64,000 nt of DNA, taken from Alligator mississippiensis. Taxonomy: Eukaryota; Chordata; Crocodylia; Alligatoridae. Below, one piece after another: positions 10,100-20,964 of the stretch. The notes under the pieces were generated by a model, which did not search any database, was not told where the DNA came from, and saw nothing but the letters and a program-made list of their open reading frames with translations. The stretch is taken from NCBI RefSeq assembly GCF_030867095.1, contig NC_081827.1, positions 217,685,810-217,749,809 on the forward strand, given 5' to 3'. The stretch's first letter is position 1. The number at the start of each line of letters is the position of its first letter. A program made the translations under genes and the position numbers.

Positions 10100-11940
10100 C
10101 TAGGTTGAATAGAAGACTTAAGTGACTTGAATGACACTGTGTAACATTTAAACGCTTCTCCTGCTGAAGTAGAATCTAAGGCCAAAAGTGAGATATCTAA
10201 GCTCCCTAAGTAATGCACAAGGAGAATTAAGTACCTCAGAAGTATGATCCAAATAAAATCCTTAACCTGAGCAGAAATCAGCCTAGGGCTTGACAACAAA
10301 GGATGTTGAGCACAGGAGTCTGTTTCACTCTGGAGCTCAGGTGCCTGAGCCATGGCTGCAAGAAGGTACCTCCTTCTACTTGAGATCTAGAGCAGAAATC
10401 CTTCTCCTGAAAGTATATTTCTCCCCCTTTTCTTTCAAAAGATGGAGTAAGAACTGCTGATTTCCTTTTAAATAATGGGTGGTAGCTAGGATAAATAAAA
10501 GCACAAGTGGTAGTGTCAACTTTTTATATAAAAAGCGAATAGTTAGTGGCCTTGCCCAGACTTGTGTTTTAGGCTTTTCTCAGTCTGTGGGGTTTCAGAC
10601 CAACATTTCCCATTCCTTAGGCAGGTACACTAACCATCAGGCTACAGGTCAGACTCGGTGGGAGGCATTCCCCACTCCTTCTGAAGCTGGGCAGAATGAA
10701 CTGTAGATTCTACAGTCATTGGATAAAAATAGATATAATCCTGGGAACAGATTCTGAAATGCAGGATTTCTTGTGAGAAATCCCAGTGAGTGTCCTAACC
10801 ACTAAGATAGGGTCATAATTCTGCTATTATTGTGTCTAGCCCAGCAAATCTTGCATTCTTGTTTGCGCAGTGACAAAGCTTTCACAGGGTGAATGTGGAA
10901 TATGCATCTCTCCCTCCCCCTAACAGTCTAGCTTGCTCTCCTTGGACATGTCTGTTTAAATGTTGACTGAGAAGATCCTATGATTCAGGTGTCCCTCTTA
11001 GTAGGAGAGCACTCTAACCCAGGGGTGGGCAAAATGGCAGATCCAGCTGGGTGCCAGACTTCATTTCCCAGCAGCCCCTGGCCGCATCTCTGTGGCTGGT
11101 TTCCATGGAGACCCCAGCAGTCCTGGGACCATGCAAGCAGGGGGCCAAGGGTTCCATGGAGAACAGCACCAGCAGTGCTGGCAGGGAGCTGCTCCGGGGC
11201 TGGGATCTTCAAATGGTGACAGTGTGGTTTGCAGCTGGGGCAGAGCCATGTTCCTCTGCCTGCACACCCTGCCTGGGCTGTGTGGGCAGCTGATTGCAGT
11301 TGTGCCTTGGCTCTGGACTATGCTGTCACTGCCACAAGATCACAGCCGCGAGCACCTCCCTGCCCAGTTGGGTACTCTGCCGGTGCTGCTGGGGCCAGTC
11401 TCCATGGAGAGCCTGGCCTCCTGCTGTTACAGCCTCCCTGCTGTTGGGGTGTCCATAGAAACTGGCTGCTATGACTTGGGCAGAGGCTGCTGGGAAATGG
11501 AGTCCACTGTGGGCCGATCCAGCTCACCCCTGCTCTAACCATTAGGTTTCTATACATACTGGAGGTCATACCACCTGTCTCTCCTTCTCCAGCAACATAG
11601 TAAAGCAACTACAACTGCATTTTGTGAGGGACCCAATCCTTTTGATGTGTAGGAGGTATGTTTACTAGATCAGGCCTGTCAGGGAACTTAAGCATCTGTC
11701 TACATTGTTTCTGGATCCCAACAGAGCTTAGGTGGAAGCTGGATGCTCAGGCTGGGGCAGAACTCAAAGTGGAGATGTCTAGGGAACTTGCCTCTTGTAT
11801 AGGGAGGCATCTGGTAAGTTTTAGGTGCTTCCAGAGTTAGGCAGCTGCTTTAATAGAAACTTAGACAGTTTTGGTTCACAAGAACTCAGATGCCTAAAGT
11901 CTGCCTAGGTCCTGTTTGAAGTGCGTAAGGTGATTCTGCC
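10100..11940. repeat. Old dispersed repeat region with a recurring ctaacca motif
   Basis: Three short related blocks recur: cactaaccatcaggctacag near 10628, tcctaaccactaagatag near 10795, and ctctaacc at 11012 continuing as attagg at 11541 once the hAT at 11020-11532 is removed. Both sides also hold taagtgcct/aggtgcct-like words. This looks like a decayed interspersed repeat with internal repeats. I cannot name the family. Confidence 0.4.
11020..11532. mobile_element. Non-autonomous hAT, caggggtgggc family, copy 1
   Basis: The left end is caggggtgggcaaaatgg and the right end is cacccctg. They are flanked by a perfect 8-bp duplication ctctaacc (11012-11019 and 11533-11540). Long inverted arms are visible: tttcccagcagcccctg near 11066 pairs with a ctgctgggaaatgg block near 11490. 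No transposase is present. It sits inside an older repeat whose sequence is continuous across the insertion. Confidence 0.9.
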
Positions 11941-13376
11941 CCTTAGTAACTTTCTTTACATAAAAATAAAAACTAAAGTTCTATCAAACCATACTTTTAT
12001 TTGGCTAAAGGCTTTCTCTCTTGTACTTCTGTTTTGATATAATTCCCTGTTAAATGCTTCCCATATTATGACACTTCCATCCCACCTTTGTTTCTTTTTC
12101 TGATGGTTTTACACAGTAAACTAAGGTAGAGAAAAATTAAAGTAAGATTCTTAAGTTTAGCATGTCGCTACCCGATAGCCTTGTATGTAAATGCAAAGCA
12201 AATCAAAACTCCGCTTTAGATACCCTGCCATATAAAATAATTTATTCTTACATAAACGGTTTATGTGAAGACTGACCGCTCTCTTACAGACACTTGAAGG
12301 ATATGGGGAATGTCTTGGGCATTTAACAGATTGAGAGGGAATTTCTAAATTTCCCCTTTACTCTTTGAGCCTTGAGAAGGAAAGATTATATATGACCTAG
12401 TCTCTTAGGCTATTGAAGATACTTGCATATTCCTCTTCTTTTCTCCCATCACACTACAAATCATAGTAATAATTATTCCTATTTTTAAACATGGGTTGAT
12501 TCATTGGGATATTAACATGAACGTTTCAAACATATAATGTGCCTTTGTTGTCTATACTGAATAATTATGGCCTCCAAAGCTTCGTTAAAAAACAAACAAA
12601 TAACCACAGCCCTTGTGCCACCCTCTAAAAAGCCTTTAGAATCACAAATGTATGTTACATAGCCTAACTGAAGTTGTTAATTCTAGTTTGTTTGTCACCT
12701 TTCTGAAGAGATGGAGTTTGCACTCAGACCAAAAAATGCCCAAAATATTAGCATGAAACTTGAATATTTATTTTGCTAAGTTGAAGTTTTCATTCTTCAC
12801 TGATGTCCTCTTAAATTTCACCTATTTAAATCAATCATTGCCAAACAAATTACAGTGAATACTGACTGACGAGGATGTCCTTTTTATTAGGTTGACTTGC
12901 TGAAAATGTTCTTCCTTGGACTTTTCACTTGTTTTGATTGCAGAATTATGAGTTGCCTCCATGTGTGGGTTATAGGACGGATGTGTCTAAACTATTCAAC
13001 ACTGTATTGTCATCAATCAGCCTCACAATTTTTTTTTTTCATGTAGCTTAGCAAAGTTTTTCATTATGCTGGCATTAATATGTGGGAGTGAATGGAACTT
13101 GACCCCATGCAGAGTGCTATGGGGGCAGTCATGCACTCGATCAGGGGGTGGGCTGCACCTGCAGTTGCACTGTAGTGTCTGGGGGAACTATGCTTTATGC
13201 ATCTCCTGCCCCCCAATCCCTCCTTCCCTGCCGTCCCTAGCTGGCTTCTGGGCCCTGGCATATGGGCAGCCTTCCACACCAACCCCAAATGCCTACCCCC
13301 AACACTTCTCCCCCCAATATACAAGAGTAAGATTTTATTTTGCATATTATTTTATGCAATCACCTCTGTATATAGT
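11941..13376. other. AT-rich intron, nothing recognised
   Basis: There is a small aaac-type simple tract near 12588 and a T-run near 13030. The last 300 bases are richer in C but show no element ends that I can confirm. Confidence 0.4.
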
Positions 13377-14286
13377 TGTGGCGGCGAAGCGCCCCCACAG
13401 GCGAGTGAGGGGGAGAAGAGGGGACCCACAGACCTTAGACCCCGAGAGCAAGCCCCCAGAAGGGCATACATACCGGCAGAGGGGCAGCGGGAGGAAGAGC
13501 CGCAGCCGCACGAGCCGCCATTACGCCGGCTCTGGCAACAGCTGTTCACCACGCGGCGAACAGCTGAGCCAATCCCAGCGGCCGGAGCGGCCGCTGCAGG
13601 AGGATTCAAAAACGCTGACAGGACAGGGAAAGAGGGAGAGCCAGGGGGAGAGAGTACGGGTGCGCGGCCCGTGCTGCAGGCTCTCGCACGGAGCGTCGAG
13701 GACCCCGCCTGCGGGTCTCAAGCAAGCGGTATAGGCAGGAGCGGGACGCCTTTCACCAGCAGCCAGGAGAGAGGTGGTCAGAGAGTGCACGCCAAGGCAC
13801 TCTCTCTGCTGCGTCCTGAAGCGGCAGCCGCACAGGAAGCAGGGGAGCGCCCTGCGGACGGGAGGAAAGGGGAGATAGCGGAGGCCCCAGGAGGGGGCTG
13901 GAACCAGGGGAAGCAACCACCAGCTCCCCCTGCTCCAGAGGAGTGTTATCTATAAGGGAGGAGAAAGGAGAAACCCCTCTCTGCAGGAGAGGGGAACGAC
14001 CGAGAACCGGGGAACCGGTCAGAGGCCATCATACTGGGCCTGGCAACATCTGAAGGACATCGCCCAGCGGCTGGCGTGTGGACAGGGTGTAGGGGAGGCG
14101 GAGCCCCGTGGATCACCATGTCCGATAACCGTGAGTACCACCGCCTATCGGGAGGCCCCACCCAGGATAAAGAGCTCCACTGGAGACCCCTCCGAAGGTA
14201 ATTGAGTACATCCAAGTCTTGGCAGGCGAGTTGAGGGGAGGGGCCACACCCCGATAGGTCAGACGGAGCGAGGCGCTGGCTCCACA
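13377..14286. mobile_element. Isolated (solo) LTR, LTR-retrotransposon or retrovirus kin
   Basis: The 910-base unit begins tgtgg and ends ccaca, the canonical TG...CA inverted tips, with a perfect 5-bp target duplication atagt on both sides (13372-13376 and 14287-14291). It contains no internal coding region and no second LTR nearby, so it is a solo LTR left by recombination. It is GC-rich and still holds many CpGs, which argues for a comparatively recent insertion. It resembles 54536-55523 read on the minus strand, for example around the ggggtgtagggaga/cagggtgtaggggagg block near 14084. A five-base duplication fits Gypsy-type elements and some endogenous retroviruses. Open frames inside it are not genes. 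Confidence 0.82.
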
Positions 14287-14484
14287 ATAGTACTAAAAAA
14301 ACCCATAAATCAGGACAAAGATATTGTCTTTTTAAATAAAATGAAACTGTTTAGTAGATGCTTTATTTTTAGTGCATGATTTGTTCTTTACCTATAACTT
14401 GTTAAAATGGTATGTTCTGAAATTTTTTGGTGTGTGCAGCCCTTGACAGCTCACCAAAACTCGTTAAGTGGCCCTCCAGGTGCA

Positions 14485-15925
14485 ATAATTGAAATTTAAA
14501 AAGAGAAACAGGGGCTGGAATTTGGGAGATTCTACCAAGGAAGAGTACACAGCAATAGCCTGCACCCTTAGGGAGAGGATTAGAAAAGCAAAGGCAGAAA
14601 TTGAATTCAAATTGTCAACAGAAATCAAGGACAATAGAAGTCCTTCTTCAGATGCATAGGAAGTTAGAGAAAAGGGAAACATTGGACCTCTACTGACTAA
14701 AATGGGATAGCTGACAACCAACACCCGGAAGAAATCCGAACTACTAAATGATTATTTTGTGTCAGTATTCCACCAGTCCAAGGCTGTTACCCTGCTTGAC
14801 AGGATACAGGACGATCGAGGTGGGGGTGATCACTCACTAGCAGTTGGCAAAGATCTTGTGAGGTAGCATCTAGAGAGGCTGGATATCTACAAGTCAGGAG
14901 GACCGGAAGAACTGCACCCAAGAGTGATGAAAGAACTGGGCAACATCATTGCACGACCCATGGCAAAGCTATTTGAGAACTCATGGCACTTGGGAGAGGT
15001 TCCAGAAGACTGGAAGAGGGCCAATGTGGTGCCTATGTACAAGAAAGGAAGGAAGGAGGATCCAGGGAATTACAGGCCAATCAATTTGACCTGAATCTCT
15101 GCAAAAATCTTGGAAAAAATTATCAAAGAATCCATTAGCAATAGGTTAACAGAAGGCAACATTCTAATAGATAGTCAACATGACTTAATTGAGGGCAGGT
15201 TGTGCCTGACCAACCTTATTTCCTTATATGATCAGGTAACAAACCTCCTGGATAAGGGAGATGAGGTGTTGATGTCATATACTTGGATTTCAAAAAAGCC
15301 TTAGTCTCCCATGACACTCATGGTAAAATTTGGGAACTGAGGCCTCAATAATACAATGGTCCAGTGGCTAGGAAACTGGCTCCAAGGCAGGACACAGAAA
15401 CTAATAATAGATGGAACGGAGTCAACGTGGCATTTGGTGACCAGTGGCGTCCCCCAGGGTTCAGTACTCAGATAAGTGCTTTTTAAGTTATTCATTAATG
15501 ATTTGGATTTGGGTGTTAAAATTGGACTGACAAAGTTCACAGATAGCACCAAGTTATGTGGAACTGTGGTCACGCTGGAGTATAGGCTGGGGATACAGGC
15601 TGACCTGGACAGGCTTGCAAGGTGGGCGGATCAAAATCTGATGTTCAGTGCCAAGAAGTATAAGGTGCTCCACCTGGGGAGAAACAACCCGCAACATGCT
15701 TACAGGCTTGGCAGTGCTACATTTGCTAACACCAGAACCAGAAGAGACCTGGGGTCTTGCTAGACCATAGAATGAACATGAGCCACCAATGCGATGTCGT
15801 AGCTGGCAAAGCAAACAAAACAATGGCATTCATCTACTGATGTATCTCAAACAAAACTAAGGATGTCATCCTCCCACCTTATTCAGCCTTGGTGAGACTG
15901 CAGCTGGAGTACCGCATTCAGTTCT
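14485..15925 (+). mobile_element. CR1 LINE fragment, truncated at both ends
   Basis: The homology starts in the linker before RT (KLKKRNRGWNLGDSTKEEY, with breaks) and proceeds through ENSWHLGEVPEDWKRANV, DSQHDLIEGRLCLTNLIS and LFKLFINDLDLGV. It stops after LRLQLEYRIQF at about 15925, where a different CR1 begins. Several stops and frameshifts are present. FADD is replaced by FTDS in the frame at 15476-15763, so the catalytic site is lost. The expected 3' remainder is not found beyond the next copy, so the junction is probably a deletion rather than a simple nested insertion. Confidence 0.85.
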
Positions 15926-18680
15926 AGCACCACCTGGTGAGATTCGTCCCACGACTGGGCGGTACATATTGAGGGTTATAGATTGTACAGAAAGGACAGG
16001 GTGGGGAAAAAAAGGGGGAGGGGTTGCGCTCTATGTCAACGAGCAATATACATCAACCCTCATCAAGACGGAATCGAAGGATGAGGAAGTAGAAGGATTG
16101 TGGGTTAGGCTACATGGGGGGCAAGGAGAAAGGGATTTGGTGGTAGGGGTCTGCTACAGGCCCCCACACCAAGGGGAAGAAATAGATTTGGGGCTTCTGA
16201 GGCAGCTCTCAGAGACCATAAAAGCTAAAGAGGCGGTAGTCATGGGGGACCTAAACTACCCAGACATCTGCTGGGAAACGCAGATGGCAAAGTCCCACCG
16301 TTCACGCAGGTTTCTAACCTGTGTACAGGACCTCCACCTGACACAGGAGGTACATGGTCCCACTAGGGGGAATGCCATACTGGATCTGGTATTGGCAAAG
16401 GGGGATGACATGGTAGAGGACCTACAGATCGGTAGCCATCTGGGGGACAGTGATCACCTACTAATAGAATTCTTCATAAAACGTCGAGTGGGTAAGGTAT
16501 CTAGTAGGGTGAAAGTGCTAGATTTTAGGAAAGCTGATTTCAATGAACTCAGGCAATTAGTCAAGGATGCGCTGCAGAGTAAGAGTTTTGAAGTGATGGG
16601 AGCCCAAGAAGGGTGGCTGTGCCTTAAGGAAACGATCCTTCGGGCACAAAGCAAGACGATCCCTATGTGAGGAAAAAGAGGGAAAGGGGCCAGGAGGCTT
16701 CCTTGGCTGACCACAGAAATCCAGGGCAGCTTAAGGGCCAAAAGGGGAGCACATAAAAAGTGGAAACAGGGAGAGATCACCAAAGACGAATATACCTCCT
16801 CTGCTCGCGCTTGTAGGGAGGCAGTTAGATGGGCCAAAGCTACCATGGAGCTGAGGATGGCATCCCAAGTAAAGGACAACAAGAAATTGTTTTTTAGATA
16901 TATAGGGAGTAAAAGGAAGACCCAGGGAGGAATAGGACCCCTGCTAAATGGGCAGAAACAATTGGTGATGGACAGGGGGGACAAGGCTGAACTCCTCAAC
17001 GAGTTCTTTGCCTCAGTGTTCCTAAGCGAGGGGCACGACAAGTCTCTCACTGGGGTTGTAGAGAGGCAGCAGCAAGGCACCAGACTTCCATGCGTAGACC
17101 CTGAGATGGTGCAGAGTCACTTGGAAGAACTGGATGCCTTTAAGTCAGCAGGCCCGGATGAGCTCCATCCGAGGGTGCTGACGGCACTGGCCGACATCAT
17201 TGCAGAGCCGCTGGCGGGAATATTTGAACGCTCGTGGCGCACAGGCCAAGTCCCGGAGGACTGGAAAAGGGCCAATGTGGTCCCCATTTTCAAGAAGGGG
17301 AGGAAGGAGGACCCGGGCAACTATAGGCCAGTCAGTCTCACCTCCATCCTTGGCAAAATCTTTGAAAAAATTATCAAGGCTCACATTTGCGAGAGCCCAG
17401 CAGGACAAATTATGCTGAGAGAAAACTGGCATGGGTTTGTAGCAGGCAGATCATGCCTGACTAATCTAGTCTCTTTTTATGACCGGGTTACAAAACGCCT
17501 GGACACAGGAGGAGGGGTGGATTTCGTATACTTAGACTTCAGGAAGGCCTTCGATATGGTATCCCACCCCATACTGGTGAACAAGTTAAGAGGCTGTGAC
17601 TTGGATGACTACACAGTCCGGTGGGTGGCGAATTGGCTGGAGGGTCGCACCCAGAGAGTCATGGTGGATGGGTCGGTTTCGACCTGGAAGGGTGTGGGCG
17701 GTGGGGTCCTGCAGGGCTCGGTCCTTGGACTGATACTTTTTAATGTCTTCATCAGCGACTTGGACGAGGGAGTGAAATGTACTTTGTCCAAGTTTGCGGA
17801 TGACACAAAGCTATGGGGAGAAGTGGACACACTGGAGGGCAGGGAACAGCTGCAAGCAGACCTGGACAGGTTGGACAAGTGGGCAGAACACAGAATGCAG
17901 TTCAACAAGGAGAAATGCGAAGTGCTGCACCTAGGGAAGAAAAATGTCCAGCACACCTACAGCCTAGGGAATGACCTGCTGGGTGGCACGGAAGTGGAAA
18001 GGGATCTTGGAGTCCTACTGGACTCCAAGATGAACATGAGTCGGCAGTGTGACGAAGCCATCAGAAAAGCCAATGGCACTTTATCGTGCATCATCAGATG
18101 CATGATGAATAGGTCCAAGGAGGTGATACTTCCCCTCTATCGGGCGCTGGTCAGACCGCAGTTGGAGTGCTGCGTGCGATTCTGGGCGCTGTACTTCAAG
18201 AGGGATGCGGATAACCTGGAGATGTCCAGAGAAGGGCCACTCGTATGGTTAAGGGCTTGCAGACCAAGCCCTACGAGGAGAGACTAGAGAACCTGAACCT
18301 TTTCAGCCTCCGCAAGAGAAGGTTGAGAGGCGACCTTGTGGCTGCCTATAAGTTCATCACAGGGGCACAGAAGGGAATTGGTGAGGTTTTATTCACCAAG
18401 GCGCCCCCGGGGGTTACAAGAAATAATGGCCACAAGCTAGCAGAGAGCAGATTTAGATTGGACATTAGGAAGAACTTCTTCACAGTTCGAGTGGCCAAGG
18501 TCTGGAACGGGCTGCCAAGGGAGGTGGTGCTCTCCCCTACCCTGGGGGTCTTCAAGAGGAGGTTAGATAAGCATCTAGCTGGGGTCATCTAGACCCAGCA
18601 CTCTTTCCTGGCTATGCAGGGGGTCAGACTCGATGATCTATTGAGGTCCCTTCTGACCCTAACATCTATGAATCCATGAA
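15926..18680 (+). mobile_element. CR1 LINE, 5'-truncated but almost open, young copy
   Basis: This copy covers the C-terminal half of the endonuclease, the whole RT domain and the 3' end, finishing with an aacatctatgaatccatgaa tail near 18680. Its coding sequence has only one stop and one frameshift, far fewer than its neighbours. It lies in sense orientation in GRB14 intron 2, directly after an older CR1 fragment and directly before a hAT relict at 18697. Confidence 0.93.
15969..18592 (+). pseudogene. CR1 ORF2 remnant: endonuclease C-terminus plus reverse transcriptase
   Basis: This is the nicking endonuclease and reverse transcriptase of a CR1 retroposon. The first open part (15969-16670) holds the endonuclease motifs GDLNYPDICW and GDSDHLLIEF, which carry catalytic Asp, Asn and His. 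It stops at TGA 16668-16670, where CR1 normally has Arg (CGA), a single CpG-type transition. The same frame reopens and contains the RT: YLDFRKAFDMVSH, GVLQGSVLGLILFNVFISDL and intact FADDTKLWG at about 17793. Near 18221 one base is missing in what should be LERVQRRATR. The end of the protein then continues in another frame from 18245 (YEERLENLNLFSLRKRRLRG) to TAG at 18590-18592. The N-terminal endonuclease and ORF1 are absent through 5' truncation. It cannot move by itself. Confidence 0.9.
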
Positions 18681-18696
18681 AAACCACACTTCTGGA

Positions 18697-18990
18697 TAGA
18701 TGTGCAATATCGGATCGGCACCAATATAAAGAAAATTGTCTGCATCAGAAATCGGCCTGATATGGCTGATAATTTGGCCTATAAATGGCCTGTGGATGCG
18801 TGTAGCTGCAGCTCAGCACATAGGCAGTGAGCAGCACAGCATGGAGAGCTATATGCAGCTGGTAAGTCTGTTCTGGTGGAAGGCAAGGAAGGGGAGAGAA
18901 GGGGAATGGGGGGCAGATCAAGGCCCCCGGAGTGAGGAAGGAGTGGGGCTAGGGCAGGGGCTGGGGCAAGCTCTGGGGCAGGGAAAGTGC
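18697..18990 (+). mobile_element. Relict left arm of the tatcggtgcacc hAT family
   Basis: The sequence starts tagatgtgcaatatcggatc and follows 7729-7990 closely, including atcagaaatcggcctga and cagctggtaagtctg. The matching right end is not present downstream, so the copy is truncated, probably by the events that built 18990-20062. It begins only 16 bases after the CR1 tail. Confidence 0.75.
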
Positions 18991-19329
18991 TGAACAGAGC
19001 CACAGCCGTGCGTGCCGCTCACCCGGGAGCTACTGGTTCGGCAGCTTGTCTGGCGCTTGCCCGTCCATCTGGTGGTTTTCACCACAGCTCACACCGCCAG
19101 TCTAGGAAGGCATTGGGGGGGGGGGGAACGTGTGGCCCTGGATCTGCGAAGGGTGGGCTCTTACCAGCAGGGTGGGGCTGCGCTCGGGGCAGGTGGCAGT
19201 GGTGCTGGGACAGGGACAATGGGGGAGGGGGCTGCAGCCACCGCAAAATTCGCAATAGCTCCCCCACGGCAGGGGTGGGGGGGTAGAGGAAGAGGCTGCT
19301 GTGCCCCAACTGCAGTCCCCTAGTGGGAG

Positions 19330-19760
19330 GGGAGGTGAGAATTAACCCCCTCCCTGCCCCCTTAGCTTTAATGGGGCCATGCCGGGATGGCTGTGATCCC
19401 TGCTGGTAGGACAAGGAAGCGGGGGGAATAAACCCAATCCTGGGCACCCTGACAGAGCCTGCTGCCCCTCTCCTGCACCCCTCACTGTTCCAGTGGTGGG
19501 GGTGGGGGCATCATCAGATGCTATCCCAGCATGGTCCTGTTAAGGCAGAGGTCAGAGAGGCGGTTAATTTCTTCCTCTGTCTCTTCTGCCTTGGGGACCG
19601 CAGCTGGGGTATGCCAGCTCCAGGCACCCCCTGCACCTCTGCTGTTCACCCACAGACAGGCAAACCCCAGCTACAGGGGGTGAGGGAAAGGAGGGAAGAA
19701 TTAAACTTCTCCTTGCCCACTTTGCCGTAACGGGGCCATGCTGGTATGTGTCTGGCCATG
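19330..19760. repeat. Three related GC-rich units, two direct and one inverted
   Basis: A unit containing gaattaaccccct, then a taatggggccatgccggg-like block, occurs at about 19335-19395. It recurs with changes at about 19697-19760 (gaattaaacttct, taacggggccatgctgg). The reverse complement occurs at about 19517-19580 (cccagcatggtcctgttaa ... ttaatttcttcctctg). The open frames across this stretch are by-products. It may be the core of a larger DNA transposon that ends at 20062. Confidence 0.55.
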
Positions 19761-19779
19761 TTCCTGCCCCTGCTTGGGC

Positions 19780-20062
19780 TAGAGAACAGAGGGGCAGGGC
19801 CAGCCCTTCTCTCTGGAGCAGAGAGCTCAGCCCAGCCCACCCTCTGGTTTAACTTAAACTAGGAAGGGGTCTGGGACAGAAATTCCATAAACTAGTTGGA
19901 CCCAAATCAGTTAAGTCTGATACTACATTCAATCAGGTTTATCTTAAACCAGTTTCAGCCATTTTGAAACCAGTTTATGTGCACTGAACTTATGTTCTGT
20001 TACAGGTTTAAACCAATTTCTGATCACTTAAACTAATTTATGTGTAACTTCTGTCCCTAACC
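19780..20062 (+). mobile_element. Family X TIR element, right-end fragment
   Basis: The segment from cagggccagccc through ggtctgggacagaaattcc and ttaaaccagtttcagcc to cttctgtccctaacc matches the right end of 58979-62309 and the reverse complement of the left part of 39226-40338. No confirmed left end precedes it. Confidence 0.75.
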
Positions 20063-20242
20063 ATAATGAGTCTGTAGAATTACCTCTTTACTAAGGTGCA
20101 AAATACTATGGATGTAGACAGAGGACAGGATGCATTTGGCATAAATAACACTCATATATGTTCAGAAAAGAATAATTAAATATCATGGTTCAGGTCATTG
20201 GATGTTACTTAAAGAGATCAGGAATAATTTTTTTTCTCCTAG

Positions 20243-20704
20243 GCTAGGTACAGACATTGAAAGAGCCCAAGGCAGAATCCAAATTATGTGGTTTTCTGTA
20301 AGTGATATAGTTTAGATCAGTAATGAACAGAACACACACTTGCCCTTTGGTTGGGGGGGATGGGATCAAATCTTAGAGTGGGTTCAACCATGGGCAACTG
20401 GTGCCTCCCAAGTCTGGGGGGCACCAGATCACCAACCGGGGGAGGGGGAGTCCCCCAGTGGCCGATTGCTGAGCCTGGAACCACCAGTGGTGAAACCGGA
20501 AGTGCACTTCTGATGGTTCTTCTGGTTTCATGCCTGGCGCTTCCAGGGGGTGCATGGCCAATATCAGGGGGTGCACATGCACCCCCTATGCATCACCAAT
20601 GGGTTCCACTATTTTTAGACTGCTCTTTGTGTGCTGAACTTCTGTTCTGTTACTGGTATAGACTGGTTTTCGATCATATAAAAGTGCAATTTCTATACCT
20701 GGCT
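20243..20704 (+). mobile_element. Short family-X relative carrying a shared cargo
   Basis: The left tip gctaggtacagacattg and the inverted right tip gccaggtatagaaattg match at 13 of 17 positions. The right part (gtgctgaacttctgttctgttac) matches the family X right end. The core at about 20386-20475 (actggtgcctcccaagtctgg and on) matches 9045-9130 inside a transposon with unrelated ends. Confidence 0.6.
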
Positions 20705-20710
20705 GTAATG

Positions 20711-20956
20711 CAAGTGTGGGCAAAATGGCCGATCTGGCTGGCAGCTGGACTCCATTTCCCAGCAGCCGCCTGCCTGCATAGCTGGGGCCAGTTTTCATGG
20801 TGACCCCAGCCACTGCTATGCTGAGAAAGCCCAAGGCTGGGGTTGCCATGGAGATCAGTCCCAGTTGTGCTGGCAGAGCAGGAGGCAGGGCAGGGGGCTG
20901 CTCCAGAGCCACTGCCAACTGGATCTGGCCCGCCGGCTGGACTTTGCCCACCCCTG
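20711..20956. mobile_element. Non-autonomous hAT, caggggtgggc family, short copy
   Basis: The left end caagtgtgggcaaaatggcc and right end gcccacccctg are inverted. The flanks ctgtaatg (20703-20710) and ccctaatg (20957-20964) are an aged 8-bp duplication matching at 6 of 8. The arms match those of 11020-11532 (actccatttcccagcagc). Confidence 0.8.
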
Positions 20957-20964
20957 CCCTAATG

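Noticed and set aside
13197-13955. 252-codon open frame, + strand
   Set aside because: It lies mostly inside a solo LTR, has no domain features, and is a by-product of GC-rich sequence.
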